Assembly: GCA_963677245.1 (NCBI GenBank)
Contig: OY781921.1
Location: 2,108,001 to 2,172,000 of the forward strand
DNA: 64,000 nucleotides
Source: Saccharicrinis sp963677245
GTDB taxonomy: Bacteria > Bacteroidota > Bacteroidia > Bacteroidales > Marinilabiliaceae
Reading direction: 5' to 3'
Part shown: in pieces, positions 44,055 through 53,728 of the stretch
Numbering within the stretch: the stretch's first letter is position 1
How the letters are laid out: the number at the start of each line of letters is the position of its first letter
The notes under the pieces: generated by a model
The model's database searches: none
What the model was told of the DNA's origin: nothing
Seen by the model: the letters and a program-made list of their open reading frames with translations, nothing else
Position numbers and translations under genes: made by a program

Positions 44055-45623
44055 CTACTGGACTACTATCTTCACTGTACTTGATTTCGTACCTTCTATT
44101 ATTTTCAATACGTAAATTCCGGCATTTACCATATAGTCTACCTGACCATTAACAACACTTCCTTTCTCAACACAACGTCCCGATAAATCACAAATTTCAT
44201 ACATAGCATTCTCAGTACTTATGCCATTTACATTAACAAATCCGTTTGAAGGATTTGGAGAAACTGTCATCTTATTTCCAATTATATCACTAGCTTCAAT
44301 TGCATTAATTAGAGGATCATATACAAAAAGCTCTGATCCTGTTGTACCATCTGCTTTTTCAGCTGTCATATATAATTTACTATTATACACCGTTAAATTA
44401 TAAACGTTAATAACATTCTCATCAACAACTTCAAGTGATGTACCATTGATTCGATGCAATTTTATCTGACCGTCTGCTGTGTAACCAGACAGGTATATTT
44501 GATTATTAAACACACAAAATGAATTAGGATTGAAGCTCATTGTTTCTCCTGAATCATCCTTAAGCGTTGATAAACGAGTAAATACTGCATTTTGTGTATT
44601 GTATTCATAAAGTTGATCTCCAGTTACGCCATCATTACCTTGAAAATAGATTTTTTTATCATGAGCCAATATACCATAATAAGCAAGGTTAGAAGAGCTA
44701 TAATCTGCTTCCGCCAACACCTCATCAATTGCTTCAATAACCATAGTACCATCCTCTGTACCATCCGTTTCGGCAAGATAATTAATCCAATTCGCATCTG
44801 TATATACGAAATAAACCTTACCTGCACACTCTGTCATTTTTTTGATTTGCGAATCACTTCCACTGGTCATGTCTTTTAATAATTGAGGGCCTTCTGTGCC
44901 TTTAGGGTCGAGGATCAATAACTCAATTCCAGCTTCTATATTACTATTTAATTTACCCTCGAAAATAATTTTATTATCCAAAACGATAAAGTTCTTAGAA
45001 TAAGTATTATAACCAGGTACATATAGCATACTTCCGTCTTCAGAGCTTACTTGGTTTGGTAAAGTTTCAAATGTTTCAGAAACGCCGTCCCAGGTCGCTA
45101 ATATTGTATTCCAGGAAGCATCCATTATCCAAAATAATAGTTTACCATCATATTCAACCGGAGTATATTGCCATTTAAAATCAGCAATTCGTTGTGGCTC
45201 CAGCGTTTCATTATCAATTGTGTAAATACCATCTGTTGTACCATCTGAAGCAACGAAATATACTTGATCATTAAAAACAACCGGACTCGCAGGCCAGGAA
45301 GAACCATATTCTATATAAGTATTTTCCAGAGCATCAGTTAACTCATTCTCTCCTGTATTTATGTCATAAGCAAAGGTTGTTTCTGCTGTACCTTGCGAGA
45401 CAAAGCATTCTGAATCATAGGATTCAGTAAAAGTTCCCCAAATGCTAGTGTAAGCATAATAATTTAGGTTACCGAAATAACTCAAATATTTACTGGTTCC
45501 CATGAGGTTATATGGGGAAGTTGAAGCTGTTGTTTCCTGGTAATCGACAACCATTTCTACGCTTTGCGCATTACCGGCAATCGCAATTAACGATATTGCC
45601 AGAAAAATGTAGAGCTGTTTCAT
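44055..45623 (-). CDS. T9SS-secreted protein with ELWxxDGT-like repeats
   Basis: The 522-residue protein has a signal peptide (about 1-19, ending NAQS) and repeats of a beta-type unit such as YFVASDGTTDGIY, YLAETDGTEDGTM and KADGTTGSELFVYDP, related to the ELWxxDGT repeat of surface proteins. The last 80 residues (VSPNPSNGFVNVNG through GIYVLKIIEG and STVKIVVQ) are a type A T9SS sorting domain, so the protein should be exported and attached or released at the cell surface. Function is unknown; binding to a surface or polymer is possible. Confidence 0.8.
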   Translation of the reverse strand: MKQLYIFLAISLIAIAGNAQSVEMVVDYQETTASTSPYNLMGTSKYLSYFGNLNYYAYTSIWGTFTESYDSECFVSQGTAETTFAYDINTGENELTDALENTYIEYGSSWPASPVVFNDQVYFVASDGTTDGIYTIDNETLEPQRIADFKWQYTPVEYDGKLLFWIMDASWNTILATWDGVSETFETLPNQVSSEDGSMLYVPGYNTYSKNFIVLDNKIIFEGKLNSNIEAGIELLILDPKGTEGPQLLKDMTSGSDSQIKKMTECAGKVYFVYTDANWINYLAETDGTEDGTMVIEAIDEVLAEADYSSSNLAYYGILAHDKKIYFQGNDGVTGDQLYEYNTQNAVFTRLSTLKDDSGETMSFNPNSFCVFNNQIYLSGYTADGQIKLHRINGTSLEVVDENVINVYNLTVYNSKLYMTAEKADGTTGSELFVYDPLINAIEASDIIGNKMTVSPNPSNGFVNVNGISTENAMYEICDLSGRCVEKGSVVNGQVDYMVNAGIYVLKIIEGTKSSTVKIVVQ

Positions 45624-46122
45624 TTAATATTATTTTAAGTTATACATTATTAACCAATGCATCCAAGTAACACATCAGTACGATTAAAATAATATGACAC
45701 GTGAAATTGCTCAATAGGTGTCAAGAATTACACTTTTCTTTCTTTTTTTCAATAAATAAAGGACATCACCCAAACCTCAAAGGGGGTTCAAGAATGTTTT
45801 TTGCTATTTTTTTTCATTTCATACAATATTTTTAAGGGAGTAAATCGAAATGCACCTGATTCTATTATTTTTTTGCATTTAACATAGTTATATGATTTAC
45901 CTGAAGCTTTAATAACAATGGTAAATTGAATACCGTTAAAGAATTACTTCCTCTATTCTATGCCTAAAACACGAAATATTCAATTAATTTATAGCAAAAA
46001 ACACCAATTAAAGAGCTATACTGGTATCATATTCTACATTTACATATATACATACTATAACAAAACATGCCCATGGCTAATAAAAACCATGAGCACGCTA
46101 AATAGTATTATTAATCTAATTC
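45624..46122. other. Intergenic region, no gene supported
   Basis: The 499 bp are AT-rich. A short open frame at 45960-46145 has no coding features. GGTGTCAAGAATTACAC at 45717-45733 contains a small inverted repeat of unknown meaning, and a weak hairpin is at 46069-46094. Confidence 0.5.
46069..46094 (-). terminator. Weak terminator after the trypsin-like protease gene
   Basis: On the minus strand GCTCATGG pairs with CCATGGGC (one mismatch), and a broken T-rich stretch (ATGTTTTGTTA) follows. It is the only terminator candidate at the end of the long minus-strand locus. Confidence 0.4.
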
Positions 46123-47007
46123 TTAGTTTAAAACTAACTTCTTAACTGAGCTAACTGGAATACACAGTTTCATTACCATCTGCCACTCTGGATTTTCACC
46201 TCCGCCAGCATAAACGGAAGTTGTAGAGGATACAATTGAAACCAAATTACCTTTATCATCAAAAACAGGCCCTCCACTTGAACCAATTGCAAAATCAGCT
46301 GTAATCTCACTTCTGTTTTCCCTTGAATCATTATCAAAGGAGGAATTTCGGGCTACTATACCTTTTGTATAATAATAAGCCTGTTGATTAGGCGCTGTCA
46401 TTGTATGAACTGTTGAACCCACTTCCAAATCATCTCCAAGTGGGGCTGCTGCAATTTTCTTACCTCTGGTATCAATAGTAAATACTGCTAAATCAGCAGA
46501 AGTACTATAGCTTTTAACTCCCGTTATCTGATAAGCATTTCCATTTACATCTGCTACAAAAAATAAACTATCCTGGGGAGAAGTACCCTGACCTTCATTA
46601 ATAAGAAAATCAAACACATGATAATTAGAAACACAAAGTCCATCCTCACTAATAGCAACAGCTGAAGCCCCGATTAAAACAAAATCATCATATATTCCAA
46701 ACCCTCTTTTTAGCATACATAAAAGAAGTGAAGTTGGTTTGATTTGTTTTACAAGATTTACGGCATCAACATTTTTTTTATTTGCTTTTGGCAAATTGGA
46801 ATATTGTATACTCTGATCTTTTTTTGCGGTAACACAATATTGTTTTAATTCTTGCAACGATTGAAAAGGTGCTTCATCCTGAGTTTTTTTCAATGATTCG
46901 CGAATAACATTAGTAATATTTTCAAAATCGAAATATTCAACATTCTGAGCATTCATTGAAAAAGAGAAACAACATACAAGACCTATTATAACTAAGAAAC
47001 CTTTCAT
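46123..47007 (-). CDS. Secreted trypsin-like serine protease
   Basis: The 294-residue protein has a signal peptide (ending SMNAQN) and a helical segment before a chymotrypsin-fold domain of S1/S46-like type. The triad is His in SNYHVFDF, Asp in TSADLAVF and Ser in GSSGGPVF. No PDZ domain is present. It is the last gene of a putative uptake operon, 6 bp after the TlpA/DUF4369 protein, so it may process the imported or surface-bound substrate; that link rests on position. Confidence 0.85.
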   Translation of the reverse strand: MKGFLVIIGLVCCFSFSMNAQNVEYFDFENITNVIRESLKKTQDEAPFQSLQELKQYCVTAKKDQSIQYSNLPKANKKNVDAVNLVKQIKPTSLLLCMLKRGFGIYDDFVLIGASAVAISEDGLCVSNYHVFDFLINEGQGTSPQDSLFFVADVNGNAYQITGVKSYSTSADLAVFTIDTRGKKIAAAPLGDDLEVGSTVHTMTAPNQQAYYYTKGIVARNSSFDNDSRENRSEITADFAIGSSGGPVFDDKGNLVSIVSSTTSVYAGGGENPEWQMVMKLCIPVSSVKKLVLN

Positions 47008-47013
47008 CTACAT

Positions 47014-48180
47014 CTAATTTAAAATTTCATTTAATTTTAATTCTAACTCTTCACCTCTAAGATTTTTAGCTATAATTTTTCCGTTTGGATCAATCAAAAA
47101 GTTCGTTGGAACACTTGAAATACCATATAATTGTACTGGTAAACTATTCCATCCCGCAAGGTCTGAAATCTGATACCATAGTAATCCATCTTTTTCAATT
47201 GCTTTTGTCCAACTATCTAATGCATTATTTCCTCCATCGAGAGAATATCCTATTACAGTAAAGTTTTTATCCTTATAATTATTAAAAGCCTTTACTAAAT
47301 TTGGATTCTCTCTTCGACAAGGACCACACCATGATGCCCAGAAATCTAACAACACATATTTACCTCTTAATGAACGAATACTTAACGATTCTCCATTAGG
47401 CTGCTTTGCACTAAAATCAGGTGCTTCAAAACCAATATCGGCTCCTTTTGTCTGACCTAAAATATTAGAATATATTACTCCGGCAGCTGATTTTTTCACA
47501 TCTTCGGTAAAGCTATTAAAGAGTTTAGTAGCCAAAGTTTTTTCCTGAATTACATTTACATTTCTTCGTAACCAATCTAAACTTACAACTGAGTTAGAGT
47601 GACTTTCAACAAAAGCCATTTCAGCTTCTTTTTTCTTAGCCATCAGTTCTGCATATTCAGCTTCTAATTCCTCAGCTCTGACTTTGTTCCCTGCCTCCAT
47701 TACTTTTGAATACTCAGCATTAATAACACTAACTTTTTCGTCGAATAGTAAACCGATCGCATTTAATTTTTGCAAGTCTTCGTTTAACGGAGTTCCTGAT
47801 ACAACTGCTGTTTTTAATGAGTCTTTTCCTGTAATTAACAATTCTCCTTCTTCAAGGTATACAGACATAGCATCATCATTGTTAGGTGGCATAGTTGGGT
47901 CTAATTTATGATGAGCCAAATTGATATATGCACGTTCAACGGGTGGTATTTCTCCCTCTAAAATAAACTCCTTGTCAGCATTTGCATAAACGGTATCAAT
48001 ATGCATTCTGTTATTTTCTTTATAACCGAGCATTACTGATGATTCACTTTTTACCTCATCTAATTTAATTCGAATTCTAAATTGAGGAGTTTTTTCCTGC
48101 GCATATAAACTATTAGTACATGTAATCATTGCGATTACTCCTAAATAATTCAATCCTTTTTTAATTCTTTCCAGATTCAT
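47014..48180 (-). CDS. TlpA-like thiol-disulfide oxidoreductase with DUF4369-type N-terminus
   Basis: The 388-residue protein has a signal peptide (about 1-28), an N-terminal beta-rich DUF4369-type domain (about 35-110), a helical central part and a C-terminal thioredoxin fold with the active site WASWCGPCRREN near 285 and cis-Pro in SSVPTNFL. It is probably a periplasmic or outer-membrane thiol reductase. It lies directly after another TlpA-like gene and before the protease in the SusCD locus. The partner thiol is unknown. Confidence 0.88.
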   Translation of the reverse strand: MNLERIKKGLNYLGVIAMITCTNSLYAQEKTPQFRIRIKLDEVKSESSVMLGYKENNRMHIDTVYANADKEFILEGEIPPVERAYINLAHHKLDPTMPPNNDDAMSVYLEEGELLITGKDSLKTAVVSGTPLNEDLQKLNAIGLLFDEKVSVINAEYSKVMEAGNKVRAEELEAEYAELMAKKKEAEMAFVESHSNSVVSLDWLRRNVNVIQEKTLATKLFNSFTEDVKKSAAGVIYSNILGQTKGADIGFEAPDFSAKQPNGESLSIRSLRGKYVLLDFWASWCGPCRRENPNLVKAFNNYKDKNFTVIGYSLDGGNNALDSWTKAIEKDGLLWYQISDLAGWNSLPVQLYGISSVPTNFLIDPNGKIIAKNLRGEELELKLNEILN

Positions 48181-48201
48181 TTTTGTTTTTGTTAATTATA
48201 A

Positions 48202-48723
48202 TTATAAACCAAGCAATTTTTTCAGAAGTACTTCTGTCTCAGGTTTTGATGGGGCTGTTGTTTTTGTCTCGAGTATTTTACCTTCTTTATCCAATAAAAT
48301 AAAACGAGGTATGTATTTGATATTAAATTTATCTTCAAACTCAGAGTCGAGAACATGCCATTGCTCTCCTGCTGGTTTTAGATTTTCAACTGTTCCTAGC
48401 CAATTGAAATCACGCGTATCAACATTAACACCTAAAAAGACAATTTCATCGGAGGTAATTTTCTCCTCTAATTCTTTAAGGAATGGAAATTGTTTTCGGC
48501 AAGGATAACACCATGAAGCCCATACATCTATAAATACATATTTACCTCTTAAAGAAGAAATTGCAATTTTTTCTCTATTCAGGTTTTCCATATTAAAATC
48601 AGGACATACATCCCCTACTTTTAATGTATCAGCAGATACATTGGCACTTTTTGTTGGACTAATTGAATAAGCACCTACAGCGCAATTAATTATCAACAAA
48701 CTGATAATGATAATTTGTTTCAT
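48202..48723 (-). CDS. TlpA/ResA-like thioredoxin-fold protein
   Basis: The 173-residue protein has a signal peptide and a single thioredoxin domain with the redox motif WASWCYPCRKQFPF and cis-Pro in IKYIPRFILLD. It lacks the DUF4369 domain of its neighbour. Both redox proteins follow the IS-broken PKD-like gene, so their expression may be reduced if they depend on the SusC promoter. The family acts in cytochrome maturation or repair of envelope disulfides; the role here is not set by sequence. Confidence 0.88.
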   Translation of the reverse strand: MKQIIIISLLIINCAVGAYSISPTKSANVSADTLKVGDVCPDFNMENLNREKIAISSLRGKYVFIDVWASWCYPCRKQFPFLKELEEKITSDEIVFLGVNVDTRDFNWLGTVENLKPAGEQWHVLDSEFEDKFNIKYIPRFILLDKEGKILETKTTAPSKPETEVLLKKLLGL

Positions 48724-50241
48724 AAGTAATATGTTTTTTCTTAATTATAAATGAATAGGTCGCTCGACCACGAATAAGAAGTTGGTGAGATATACATTAC
48801 CTTTTCAACTTTTCCTTGACCTGTTTTAACCTTAGCTTCTTTAGTAACTTGGGATAATCCACTTAATTGATAATTATATACTTTATAAGTATCTGATGAA
48901 GCCAAATAAGTCGCTACAACAAGTCCCGAGAATTCTTCATCTGTATCAGAATAACTGGTTTTAACGTATTTAATAAAGGTAATTTCCTCTTCAGACGGAA
49001 TATCTGAAATAAAACTTTCATTATAACTTTGATCATCTATATTATACATTCCTATTTGGTTGCCATTAGCAAAGTATAATATGTTGTTATTTTTATGCAT
49101 TGTATAAAAGTTGGCAGAGATCAAGGATGGATATTGAGTATTTGATAGCCGCTTCATGAAATTAATCGGAGAATAGTTACCTGCCTCAACCAATATATAA
49201 TTAGTGTAATCATTAGCATTTGGATAATAATAGTACAAACCTTCTACAAAAACATCATAATCCAAACCATAAAGTATCAGTTCATCAACACTATCATCTT
49301 CTTTAAACAAAGAATATGCATATGTTTTTGCATTCCACCCGGATCCACGTTGGGTATTTTCAAGAAATATAGCCTCACCATTCATATTGTTTACAGAGAT
49401 CTCCAACCCATTATTAAACTGGCTAAATTCATCTTTAAAATAACCAATAGTATCTGACGTGTTATATCCTGCTGTGCCAAACATTATAAAGCTTTTGTTT
49501 TTATTATCGAATGCCAATGTATTACCATAAGATCCACAGGTAATACATTTATCAACACTATAATCTCCTTCAACAACAGGGAAAAAAGCAGGATTACCAC
49601 CATTCATAGTATAAGCTCCATTCTCCATAGAAACAAAGACTTTACTACTGTTTAACATGGCAGTTTTTATGCTTTGATTTGCTTCCTCTGGTTCTAAAAA
49701 AAACATATCCTGCAATTGAATTAAAGGTGTGGCATTTGTAACGTTATAAGCTAAGGCATCATTTTCACTAAATATCATCAAAGCCGATGTTGTATTATAA
49801 AAACTACTATCTGCATAAGGCTTATATTTGTATGAATTTGAAAAAGCAAAAGACTTAGGAGACCCGAGAAGTGTGTTCCCTAATTTTTGAGTGATAATAT
49901 TATAATCCCCAGTTTCAGAACTTACATAAAATCCATCTACATCAGTATTCCCATCAATTGTTTGTTTTAAAACATACCATCCTTGATTAGTAACTGACTC
50001 AACATTAATTACATTGGTTGAAGTTTTTACAACATGTGAATTATTGTCTTCAATTTCATAGTACAGATTGATAGCACCTATGGTATCCAAAGTTATTTCT
50101 ATATTCTTACTTTCTGCTATAAGTTCAATAGTTCCCTGATCTGTATTTATATAACTCCACCGATACGAATAAGAAGATTCTGTTGCATCAATTGAATCAC
50201 TACCTAATGTTACTAATGGATTTAGATTAAGAATTTCATTG

Positions 50242-50246
50242 TAGTA
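50242..50246. repeat. Target site duplication TAGTA, left of IS982
   Basis: TAGTA directly precedes the IS left end and is repeated at 51288-51292. Confidence 0.85.
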
Positions 50247-51287
50247 ACCTGAGTTCGATTTTAAAAAAGAGCTAATTGATCAGTTTTTATTACATCATAT
50301 TTGATAGCAGGTTTCTTTGGGAAAAAAGAATAAGCAATTAAACCAGAAATCATATTAGTAATAAAGTTTTCAAAAGACCTGTGTCTGGAATGTTCAATAG
50401 AACATATGTTTTTAAGTTCATCGTTTATAGTTTCTATCACAGACCTTTTTCTTAACAAGAGCTTGTCTTTCATTTCCATTATTACATTACGCATATTATT
50501 TCTAATGTAAGTTATTAGGTGGAGTCCGTCAATAAATAGTACTTCAGTGAGTTTTTTAGATACATACCCCTTATCGGCATATAGTTTACCTTTTATTTTT
50601 TCAACAAACTTTTGATTTTTCAGGGGCTCTCTGTCGTCTGTATTTCCGGGAGTAATTACAAAATTTAGGATCTCTCCCTTATCATTTATGATAAAGTGCA
50701 ATTTAAAACCAAAGAAGTAGCCCATTGTTGATTTTCCTCTTTGTGCCAAGCCTTCAAAAACCTTGTGTCTTGGTATGCGTTTGTTTTTGCAAACTCGGAT
50801 AGGAGTTGAGTCCACATAAGAAATTCCAGTGCATTCACCCAGGCAACATGTTTTTAGAAACAAGGTCATGGGTAAGGCTGTTTGTTGGAGTATTTCAACA
50901 AACCGATTGTAAGAAACGGTTCTAGGAAAATCTTGCCGTAAATGTTCTTTTACATAGAACAAATAGAAATGTTTTAAATTTTTAAACGCTCCAAAATGAA
51001 ACAAAATCATTATGGTAATCACTTCGCTATGGCTCATTCTAGGCTTTTTCTTGGGTTTATTCCCCAAGCTATGCCTAGTAACTGTTTTTTCAAATTCAAT
51101 GCAAAATTCATCAACTAAAACGAAAATTTCCGTAATTTTATCTTTACTTAAATACATGGATTTTACTTCTAATTATTTGTTTGTCAGACTTTTAAATTAG
51201 TAAAATCCATTTTTATTTGCAATTATTTCAAAGATTATTGTATCCTTATTTCATTGATTGTAAAATAGTTAAGAATCGAACTCAGGT
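50247..51287 (-). mobile_element. IS982-family insertion sequence
   Basis: The element is 1041 bp. Its ends are ACCTGAGTTCGATT (50247-50260) and AATCGAACTCAGGT (51274-51287), perfect 14-bp inverted repeats that begin with ACC as in IS982. TAGTA is duplicated on both sides. One intact transposase gene fills it, oriented with the host operon. It splits the PKD-like lipoprotein gene. Confidence 0.93.
50261..51157 (-). CDS. IS982-family transposase
   Basis: The 298-residue protein is intact. ISYVDSTPIRVCKNKRI holds the first Asp, KLYADKGYVSKKL the second, and RKRSVIETINDELKNI the Glu of the DDE triad. HKVFEGLAQRGKSTMGYFFGF and the ending IAYSFFPKKP are typical of IS982. The stop lies just inside the left inverted repeat. 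No frameshift or missing residue is seen, so it may still move. Confidence 0.93.
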   Translation of the reverse strand: MYLSKDKITEIFVLVDEFCIEFEKTVTRHSLGNKPKKKPRMSHSEVITIMILFHFGAFKNLKHFYLFYVKEHLRQDFPRTVSYNRFVEILQQTALPMTLFLKTCCLGECTGISYVDSTPIRVCKNKRIPRHKVFEGLAQRGKSTMGYFFGFKLHFIINDKGEILNFVITPGNTDDREPLKNQKFVEKIKGKLYADKGYVSKKLTEVLFIDGLHLITYIRNNMRNVIMEMKDKLLLRKRSVIETINDELKNICSIEHSRHRSFENFITNMISGLIAYSFFPKKPAIKYDVIKTDQLALF

Positions 51288-51292
51288 TAGTA
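51288..51292. repeat. Target site duplication TAGTA, right of IS982
   Basis: TAGTA directly follows the right inverted repeat and matches 50242-50246. Confidence 0.85.
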
Positions 51293-51454
51293 ATAAATGG
51301 ACTTAATCTCCCCCATATCAATATTAATATCAGGAAATTCTGATACATATTCTAAATCATCATTGCAAGAACTAAAACCTGCAATTACAAAGAAAAGTAT
51401 CATATATATTATAAAATTATCTTTAATATATTTCATGTTAATTGACTTTATAGG

Positions 51455-52249
51455 TTAATAATAAACACGATCAAAAGAAACTACTGTACCATCTGCTTCC
51501 CTTAAAGGTGCATCATCTCCAAGCAGTTCGTTTTCGTTTTTTAGATCTTCCTGAAATTTATATATGTAATAAGCTAACAGAAAGTCATCATCCAGAACCA
51601 TTTGCATATCATCCTTATCCCAAACCAAATCTGAATGGCGAATCATAAAATCCATTTTTACATCACCGTAGGTACCAAAATACCATGCATCCCAGTTACT
51701 AGGTTTACTTACTTTATCAGCTATATATACTACTACCCTATTTTCTGTTTTGTCGGCAGCTATACTATTTTCAGAATCAACTAAACGAAAAGTAATTCGG
51801 TATGTAGTTTCTTTCAATGAAGGATCTCTTAAAATGATCAGCGGAATAGTGTCCTGCATTTTTCCTTTATGAAAAACAAGATTATCATACATTTCATCAT
51901 CTTCAAAAGCAACATAATGGATTCCCGCTACTGCATTTTCCGTATCTTCGTCAATGCGATCAGGGTATGACATTGTATCACTATCAAAAGTTTCCAATTG
52001 CACTATTAAATCATTTTCCGGTATTGCTGCCATTGTTACTAACGGAATATATACAGTATCTCGATCTATGGTATTATCACGGTAGTAGTAAAAATTATTA
52101 TAATGTTTTTGTACATAAATACTTGTGGCGTTTTCTCCTGCAGGAAAAAATAAATACGGATTACCCGAATATTCTCCAGGGTATTCTTCCTCACATGAAC
52201 AAAATATGCTGCTCATCATGATAAGCAATATTATATATCGATAATTCAT
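51455..52249 (-). CDS. DUF4843-like lipoprotein of the SusCD locus
   Basis: The 264-residue protein has a lipoprotein signal with lipobox IFCSC (Cys about 19), followed by EEEYPGEYSGNPYLFFPAG and a beta-rich region containing VYIPLVTMAA and TYRITFRLVDSENS, as in DUF4843-type proteins found after SusD genes. It is a probable surface lipoprotein. The PKD-like gene begins 18 bp later, SusD ends 30 bp earlier. Its function is unknown. Confidence 0.72.
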   Translation of the reverse strand: MNYRYIILLIMMSSIFCSCEEEYPGEYSGNPYLFFPAGENATSIYVQKHYNNFYYYRDNTIDRDTVYIPLVTMAAIPENDLIVQLETFDSDTMSYPDRIDEDTENAVAGIHYVAFEDDEMYDNLVFHKGKMQDTIPLIILRDPSLKETTYRITFRLVDSENSIAADKTENRVVVYIADKVSKPSNWDAWYFGTYGDVKMDFMIRHSDLVWDKDDMQMVLDDDFLLAYYIYKFQEDLKNENELLGDDAPLREADGTVVSFDRVYY

Positions 52250-52279
52250 ATTCTTAATTTTTCTTTATTGGTAACCTAA

Positions 52280-53716
52280 TTACATACTTACATCTCCACT
52301 AGTTTCTCCTGTAGGAATTTGTACCCGGTACTTATCTTCATTCATCTCCTGATTTGAAATAGGAAGTTGAGAAAGACCTAAACGCTTATAAGCATAAAAA
52401 ACCTGACCTTCTGCCCAAAACTCTTTTATATACTGATTTAAAACCTCTTCCTGTAAATTAGAAGCATTAAGCGTTGTATTGTTATCAAAACGTGAATTAA
52501 CAAATGTGTCGTAATACTCTTGTGCAGTAGTTAAATCCGAAGCAGTTTCAACCAAAATCAAATACATTTCTGATAATCTTACTATAGGAAAGCTTTTGTA
52601 ACCTAAATCATCTTCAGACATATAACTGTACTTCTTACTAACCTGAGCATTATAAACCACCGCATTATTAGTTAATGTTGTAAACAGATTGACTTTTCGG
52701 ATATCAGACATACTGGTATAAACAGATGATAGTACATATTCATCATTTACACAATATGCAGTATAGCTTGAATAAATATCATCATCATAACCTGCAGTTT
52801 CAATACCAAATAACTGTTCACAAAACAAAGCAAAATCCTGATTACCCAGATCTACTGATGTACCTAAACTAAATTTAGAAGTTCCATCAGTATTAACGGC
52901 ATCAATAACTTCTTTTGCATATGTAAAAGCTTCACTTTTATTACCCATCCATAGCTCAACCCTAGCCAATGTAGCGGTAGCCGCAAAATAATTAAAACGA
53001 TTTTGACGCATATACCAGCCCAATTCTGCATAATCATCAAGACTTCCTGCGTTATTTAACTCTTCCTTCGTAAACTTTAATATCGGATCAGCTTCGGCAA
53101 GCAATGCTCTTCCTTCTTTTAAGTCATTAACAAGTAATGAGAAATATTCTGAATAATTTAGATAGTTTATAAACTCACTTGTTAATGAAGTTGCATATGG
53201 TAAAATATTTTCAGTGTCTCCTACTTTATCTCCAGGCATAGTTCCATATATTCGCCATAAATCAAAATGAAGAAAGCCACGTAATGCTTTTGCCTCTCCT
53301 AACAGCAAACTTCTTTCCTCTCCGGATAAAACATCTTTTGTTTCAATGTTTTCAATTAATAAATTTAAATTACTAATTGCCTTATACATATAAAGGAAAC
53401 AGGCTCCTGAACTGCTATCATAAGTAGTATTATCAAAATCAAAATTAAAATTACTGTTTAATGATGGAGAAAAACTAGTACTTGGTTGTGAATAAATAAT
53501 TGCAAAATTATCAACTCCTCCTCCCATCATAAAACCACTAGGATTATAAATATCTTGCAATATTTGATATACGCCTATCATTGCAGATGTATAACCACTT
53601 GAGCTATTAAGTGCTTTATCTGCAGAAAACATGTTCTTAGGTTCAACTGTAAGAAAATCATCACAAGAAGACAAAATGATTAAACCTGTTATTAATAAGA
53701 TATATAGTTTTTTCAT
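52280..53716 (-). CDS. SusD/RagB-family outer-membrane lipoprotein
   Basis: The 478-residue protein has a lipoprotein signal with lipobox ILSSC (Cys about 18) and DDFLTVEPKN, the usual SusD start. The TPR-like helical body includes GEAKALRGFLHFDLWRIYG and a C-terminal ADLTTAQEYYDTFVNSRF and EFWAEGQVFYAYKRLG, both diagnostic. SusD forms a lid over its SusC partner and captures substrate. The gene follows susC after 12 bp. The cargo is not clear; no glycosidase lies in the operon, so a peptide or small-molecule cargo is as likely as a glycan. Confidence 0.92.
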   Translation of the reverse strand: MKKLYILLITGLIILSSCDDFLTVEPKNMFSADKALNSSSGYTSAMIGVYQILQDIYNPSGFMMGGGVDNFAIIYSQPSTSFSPSLNSNFNFDFDNTTYDSSSGACFLYMYKAISNLNLLIENIETKDVLSGEERSLLLGEAKALRGFLHFDLWRIYGTMPGDKVGDTENILPYATSLTSEFINYLNYSEYFSLLVNDLKEGRALLAEADPILKFTKEELNNAGSLDDYAELGWYMRQNRFNYFAATATLARVELWMGNKSEAFTYAKEVIDAVNTDGTSKFSLGTSVDLGNQDFALFCEQLFGIETAGYDDDIYSSYTAYCVNDEYVLSSVYTSMSDIRKVNLFTTLTNNAVVYNAQVSKKYSYMSEDDLGYKSFPIVRLSEMYLILVETASDLTTAQEYYDTFVNSRFDNNTTLNASNLQEEVLNQYIKEFWAEGQVFYAYKRLGLSQLPISNQEMNEDKYRVQIPTGETSGDVSM

Positions 53717-53728
53717 TATTAAAATATT

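Larger units (their letters stand above)
48741..51436 (-). pseudogene. PKD-like family lipoprotein interrupted by IS982
   Basis: The N-terminal part (51436-51293) encodes a lipoprotein signal with lipobox FSSC (Cys about 24) and a short stretch to MGEIKSIYY, where the IS brings a stop. The C-terminal part (50246-48741) continues with YNEILNLNP and a PKD-like fold segment, then a long beta-rich region ending SYSWSSDLFIYN. Joining 51293-51436 to 48741-50246, which drops the IS and one TAGTA copy, gives one 549-aa frame without a stop. The insertion therefore looks recent. Such proteins are surface lipoproteins beside SusC/D and DUF4843 genes; their function is unknown. A truncated product starting at an internal codon is possible. 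Confidence 0.88.

Noticed and set aside
45960..46145. Small plus-strand frame in the intergenic region
   Set aside because: Low-complexity composition, no ribosome-binding site or family resemblance, and its end overlaps the protease gene on the other strand.
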